From Clostridia bacterium (lineage in GTDB: Bacteria; Bacillota; Clostridia; Oscillospirales; CAG-272): 33,813 bases of DNA. The notes below the pieces were generated by a model that was not told the origin of the DNA, did no database searches, and worked only from the letters and a program-made list of their open reading frames with translations. Positions 31,467-33,813 of this stretch are shown piece after piece (position 1 is the first letter of the stretch; each line of letters starts with the position of its first letter). The stretch lies in NCBI GenBank assembly GCA_017410065.1, contig JAFQRL010000043.1:1-33813 (forward strand), read 5' to 3'. The position numbers and the translations under genes were made by a program.

Positions 31467-32402
31467 ATGAATAAAATTTCAGCAGAAGAAAAAATAAGCT
31501 TTGCTCATATCACTCTTGAGGATAGAGAAATATACGAAAAATACCTCACCGCCGAGGGCGAGCGAGGCTGCGAATTTTCATTTGCAAATCTTTATATGTG
31601 GGGCAGGCAGACCTTTGCGGAGCTTGACGGTCACATAGCCCTTTTCTCCCAGTTCAACCAAAGGAGCGTTTATCCCTATCCGCTTGGGGCGGCAGATAAA
31701 AAGAGTATTCTTGATGCTATTATTGCCGACTCCAACTCTCGCGGAATTCCCTGCCGTATCACGGGCATCGTGGGCGAGGGTCGCGCTGTAATTGAGGAGC
31801 TTTATCCCGGGAAATTCCGTTTCCACAGCGACGAGGGCTCCTACGACTACGTTTATCTTGTGAACGACCTTGCCGATCTGAAGGGCAAAAAATATCACGG
31901 CAAGCGCAACCATCTTTACCGCTTCGCCGATGCGCACCCGAATTACAGAGTGCTCCCCATAAATCATGAGACCGTCTCGCTTGCGAGAGAGTTTTCGGAG
32001 GAGTGGTATAATCGACGTCTCGCCGACGACCCCTACGCAGACTTCCATATGGAGCGCGCCGCACTGAAAAAGGCTTTTGACAGCTTCGCCGAGCTCGGTA
32101 TGTGCGGTCTCATCCTTCTTGACGGAGACGAGGTGCTTGCCTTCACTATGGCGAGCCGTCCTTACGCCGACACGCTTGACGTTCATTTTGAAAAGGCGCG
32201 CGCCGACGTACAGGGTGCTTACGCCGCCATAAATTGCGAATTTGCCAAATTCGTCCGCGAAAATTATCCCGAGGTCATCTATCTCAACCGCGAGGAGGAT
32301 ATGGGACTGGAGGGCTTGAGACGGGCGAAGCAAAGCTATCACCCCCATCACAGAATTGAAAAATGCTGGGCTTGCCTTCTGGAGGACGGTTATGATTATT
32401 GA
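31467..32402 (+). CDS. DUF2156 domain protein (aminoacyl-transferase-like)
   Basis: This 311-residue protein matches DUF2156, a GNAT-fold family related to the catalytic half of lysyl-phosphatidylglycerol synthases and Fem transferases. CEFSFANLYMWGR at about 32-44, LKGKKYHGKRNHLYRFADAHPNYRVLP at about 142-168, and the final YLNREEDMGLEGLRRAKQSYHPHHR are the family landmarks. No membrane helix is seen, so it is soluble. AAAGGAT lies 6 nt before the ATG at 31467. Its last codons overlap the GNAT gene by 11 bases, so the two proteins are made together and may act on the same substrate. The actual acceptor is unknown. Confidence 0.88.
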   Translation: MNKISAEEKISFAHITLEDREIYEKYLTAEGERGCEFSFANLYMWGRQTFAELDGHIALFSQFNQRSVYPYPLGAADKKSILDAIIADSNSRGIPCRITGIVGEGRAVIEELYPGKFRFHSDEGSYDYVYLVNDLADLKGKKYHGKRNHLYRFADAHPNYRVLPINHETVSLAREFSEEWYNRRLADDPYADFHMERAALKKAFDSFAELGMCGLILLDGDEVLAFTMASRPYADTLDVHFEKARADVQGAYAAINCEFAKFVRENYPEVIYLNREEDMGLEGLRRAKQSYHPHHRIEKCWACLLEDGYDY

Positions 32403-33198
32403 TTCCCCGAGCATCCGCGATATCCCATCGCTCAGAGCACTTTGGAGCGACTCCTTCGGTGACTCGGAGGAGGAGCTGGATAAATTCTTTTCCACCGCCT
32501 TTTCCGAAAAAAGATGCCTTGCCGCAAAGGACGGCGATGAGCTTTTAGCCTCCCTATATTGGTTTGACTGCTCTCTCGGCGAAAGTCGGCTTGCGTATAT
32601 CTACGCAGTTTCCACCGCAAGCGCGCATCGAGGCAATGGTATATGCCAAAGGCTTATGTCCATGGCCCACGAGCATCTTCGCGCACTTGGCTATTCTGCG
32701 GCAGTTCTCGTGCCCGCGGAGCCCTCGCTCTACGGCTTTTACGAAAGGCTTGGGTATTCGGTCTGCTCATACGTCAAGGAGCTCGTTGCTATCTCGACGG
32801 CAGAGGATGGCGAAATCGGGGAGAGCCTCACCCCGCTCACTCACAGCGAATACGGCGAGCTTCGCCAAAAATATCTCCCCGCTCGGGGTATCATCCAGGA
32901 CGGCGTAACGCTTAAGATGCTTTCTGCGAGGGCAAAGCTATATTGTGGCGACGGCTTTATTCTCGCCGCCGAGGCAGAGGGAGAAGCCCTTCGTTGTCAC
33001 GAGCTTCTCGGCGAAGCCGACCTGAATAAGCTCCTCCGAGCTCTTGGCAAATCGACGGGCGTATTCAGAGTCCCGACGGGCTTCCGTCAAGCGACCGGTG
33101 CCGACTCAACCGAGAGCAAACCCCGCCCCTTTGCAATGAGCTACGCTCTTGACGGTGCACCCCTCGGCGAATGTTATTTCGGCATCGCGCTAGACTAG
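32392..33198 (+). CDS. GNAT-family N-acetyltransferase (two-domain)
   Basis: This 268-residue protein has a GNAT domain at about 1-135 with the acetyl-CoA loop AHRGNGICQRLMSMAHEHL (Q/RxxGxG/A pattern at about 69-74) and YGFYERLGY near 110-118. A second half (about 140-268) of Eis/SCP2-like layout ends FAMSYALDGAPLGECYFGIALD. The ATG lies inside the DUF2156 gene with GGAGG 6 nt upstream, and overlaps its stop by 11 bases. This shows translational coupling. The acetyl acceptor could be a protein N-terminus, an amine or a drug. Not assigned further. Confidence 0.9.
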   Translation: MIIDSPSIRDIPSLRALWSDSFGDSEEELDKFFSTAFSEKRCLAAKDGDELLASLYWFDCSLGESRLAYIYAVSTASAHRGNGICQRLMSMAHEHLRALGYSAAVLVPAEPSLYGFYERLGYSVCSYVKELVAISTAEDGEIGESLTPLTHSEYGELRQKYLPARGIIQDGVTLKMLSARAKLYCGDGFILAAEAEGEALRCHELLGEADLNKLLRALGKSTGVFRVPTGFRQATGADSTESKPRPFAMSYALDGAPLGECYFGIALD

Positions 33199-33209
33199 GT
33201 ATTATTTAA

Positions 33210-33247
33210 AGCTGCCTCCGACGGCAAACGCGGAGGCAGCTCTTTTT
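33210..33247 (+). terminator. Terminator of the DUF2156-GNAT unit
   Basis: AGCTGCCTCCG (33210-33220) and CGGAGGCAGCT (33231-33241) form an 11-bp perfect stem, followed by CTTTTTCTTT. Confidence 0.93.
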
Positions 33248-33275
33248 CTTTAACAACGTCTCTTTTTTATTGATC

Positions 33276-33287
33276 AAAGTCGACTTT
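33276..33287. other. 12-bp palindrome AAAGTCGACTTT near a deletion junction
   Basis: A perfect 12-bp palindrome lies between the terminator and the VWA-like remnant, followed by TTTTAAAAG and a C7 run. I see no gene start in 33248-33312. The junction of the lost gene front should be in this stretch. Confidence 0.35.
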
Positions 33288-33312
33288 TAAAAGCCGCACC
33301 CACCCCCCCTTT

Positions 33313-33528
33313 GTACGCGGCAGCTTTTCAGGCGGCACGGATTTTCAGATAATTTTCGAATACGTGGCGAAGCATATGAAAAGGCCGCCCGCAAGCATCA
33401 TAATTTTAACCGACGGCTTCTGCCCCTTTCCAATGGAAAAGCTCGCTATGGGCATACCCGTGCTGTGGCTTTTGAACAACGAGGAGGTCGACCCGCCCTG
33501 GGGAAAGGTGGCAAGAATAAAGGTGTAA
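33313..33528 (+). pseudogene. 3' remnant of a VWA-like (DUF2201-type) gene
   Basis: One open frame encodes about 70 residues without a usable start codon. It includes SGGTDFQIIFEYVAKHMKRP, then ASIIILTDGF and MGIPVLWLLNNEEVDPPWGKVARIKV before TAA. This matches the C-terminal end of the VWA-like domain proteins (DUF2201, putative metallopeptidase plus VWA) that usually run to about 400 residues. The metal-site threonine (GGTD) and the TDG motif remain. The front (the peptidase-like part and first VWA strands) is missing. Its partner, usually an AAA (MoxR-type) ATPase gene next to it, is also absent. Its own terminator is still in place (33528-33554), which supports loss of the 5' part rather than a small intact gene. 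Confidence 0.78.
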
Positions 33529-33554
33529 GGCGAGGGTCGCCTCGCCTGCTTTTT
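33528..33554 (+). terminator. Terminator of the VWA-like remnant
   Basis: AGGCGAG (33528-33534) and CTCGCCT (33541-33547) form a 7-bp stem, followed by GCTTTTTC. The stem begins at the last base of the stop codon. Confidence 0.75.
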
Positions 33555-33617
33555 CACGCCGCCGCCCGATCATCGGCTTAATAATTATCTCCCAGTCGGC
33601 ATAAAAAGCCAAAGCGG

Positions 33618-33646
33618 TTGAAAAGCTCATAAAAATATGATATAAT
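33618..33646 (+). promoter_or_regulatory. Promoter of the P-loop kinase gene
   Basis: TTGAAA (33618-33623) and a perfect TATAAT (33641-33646) are 17 bp apart with an extended TG, 35 bp before the first ATG. Confidence 0.82.
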
Positions 33647-33680
33647 AAACTCACCGAAAATCTAGAATTTGTGGGTGTGA

Positions 33681-33813
33681 ATGATGAAAACTTTATATAT
33701 GATTGGTGGCACTATGGGAGTTGGAAAAACAACTGTGTGCCAACAGCTCAAACAGGATTTACCGAATAGCGTATTTCTTGACGGAGATTGGTGCTGGGAT
33801 GCAAGTCCGTTCC
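33681..33813 (+). CDS. P-loop nucleotide kinase-like protein, partial at window end
   Basis: Only the first 44 codons are visible. The protein begins MMKTLYMIGGTMGVGKTT, a Walker A loop (GxxGxGKT) at once after the N-terminus, followed by VCQQLKQDLPNSVFLDGDWCW, the layout of small AAA/kinase-type enzymes that phosphorylate nucleotides or small molecules. Two adjacent ATG codons (33681 and 33684) are possible starts. The ribosome site is weak (GGGTG). Codons are more AT-rich (TTA, ATT, GGT) than in neighbours, which may reflect later acquisition. The promoter at 33618-33646 is strong. The rest, including the substrate site, lies outside the window. Confidence 0.85.
   Translation, partial: MMKTLYMIGGTMGVGKTTVCQQLKQDLPNSVFLDGDWCWDASPF

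Noticed and set aside
1..33813. CRISPR arrays, insertion sequences, prophage genes
   Set aside because: No regularly spaced repeats, transposase-like, integrase-like or phage structural proteins were seen on either strand.

Overview
The window looks like a chromosomal stretch from an anaerobic, fermentative Gram-positive bacterium of class Clostridia, perhaps an uncultured gut Oscillospirales-type organism. The reasons are moderate GC with AT-rich gaps, strong AGGAGG ribosome sites, consensus sigma-A promoters, and a flavodiiron protein/desulfoferrodoxin/rubredoxin set typical of strict anaerobes. Fermentation genes (D-lactate dehydrogenase, acetate kinase) and large acyl-CoA dehydratase activase-type proteins point the same way. 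The placement is inferred from gene content only. I see no IS element, prophage or CRISPR array.

Layout. 1-1.06 kb: a tRNA-Val gene with a perfect promoter and an MgtC-family protein, both on minus. 1.2-4.0 kb: a minus-strand block with, in transcription order, flavodiiron protein, superoxide reductase, a 52-residue rubredoxin, a structured non-coding segment ending in a terminator-like hairpin, then a ZIP metal transporter. 4.07-5.84 kb: ldhA divergent from a Crp/Fnr regulator, with a palindrome just upstream of the regulator. 6.0-11.1 kb: a complete branched-chain amino acid ABC transporter (livK, hairpin, livH, livM, livG, livF). 11.1-16.4 kb: two small membrane proteins, an eutH without the rest of eut, greA with a hairpin-rich leader, and ackA behind a divergent-PAP2 protein. 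All of these genes are on minus; one doubtful small frame lies on plus.

16.4-25.1 kb is mostly plus strand: a KDG-kinase-like sugar kinase, a short DtxR-type regulator, a CofE-like amide ligase, a TrkA/TrkH potassium system, then an EamA transporter, a NUDIX hydrolase and a glycerophosphodiester phosphodiesterase. 25.2-29.6 kb is one 1458-codon minus gene with two complete activase domains fused to a DUF2229/HgdB-type region. 29.8-33.2 kb: an NSS sodium symporter and an overlapping DUF2156/GNAT pair. 33.3-33.6 kb holds the 3' end of a VWA-like gene that keeps its terminator but has lost its front. The window ends inside a P-loop kinase gene.

How it fits together: the first part combines oxygen and peroxide-stress detoxification, metal supply and redox-linked fermentation. 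The rest is nutrient uptake and housekeeping, mostly short operons separated by clear terminators. No gene set here is clearly a new defence or mobile system. The best leads are the structured RNA before the ZIP gene, the fused activase protein, the CofE-like enzyme, and the cysteine-rich LdhA/Crp pair.
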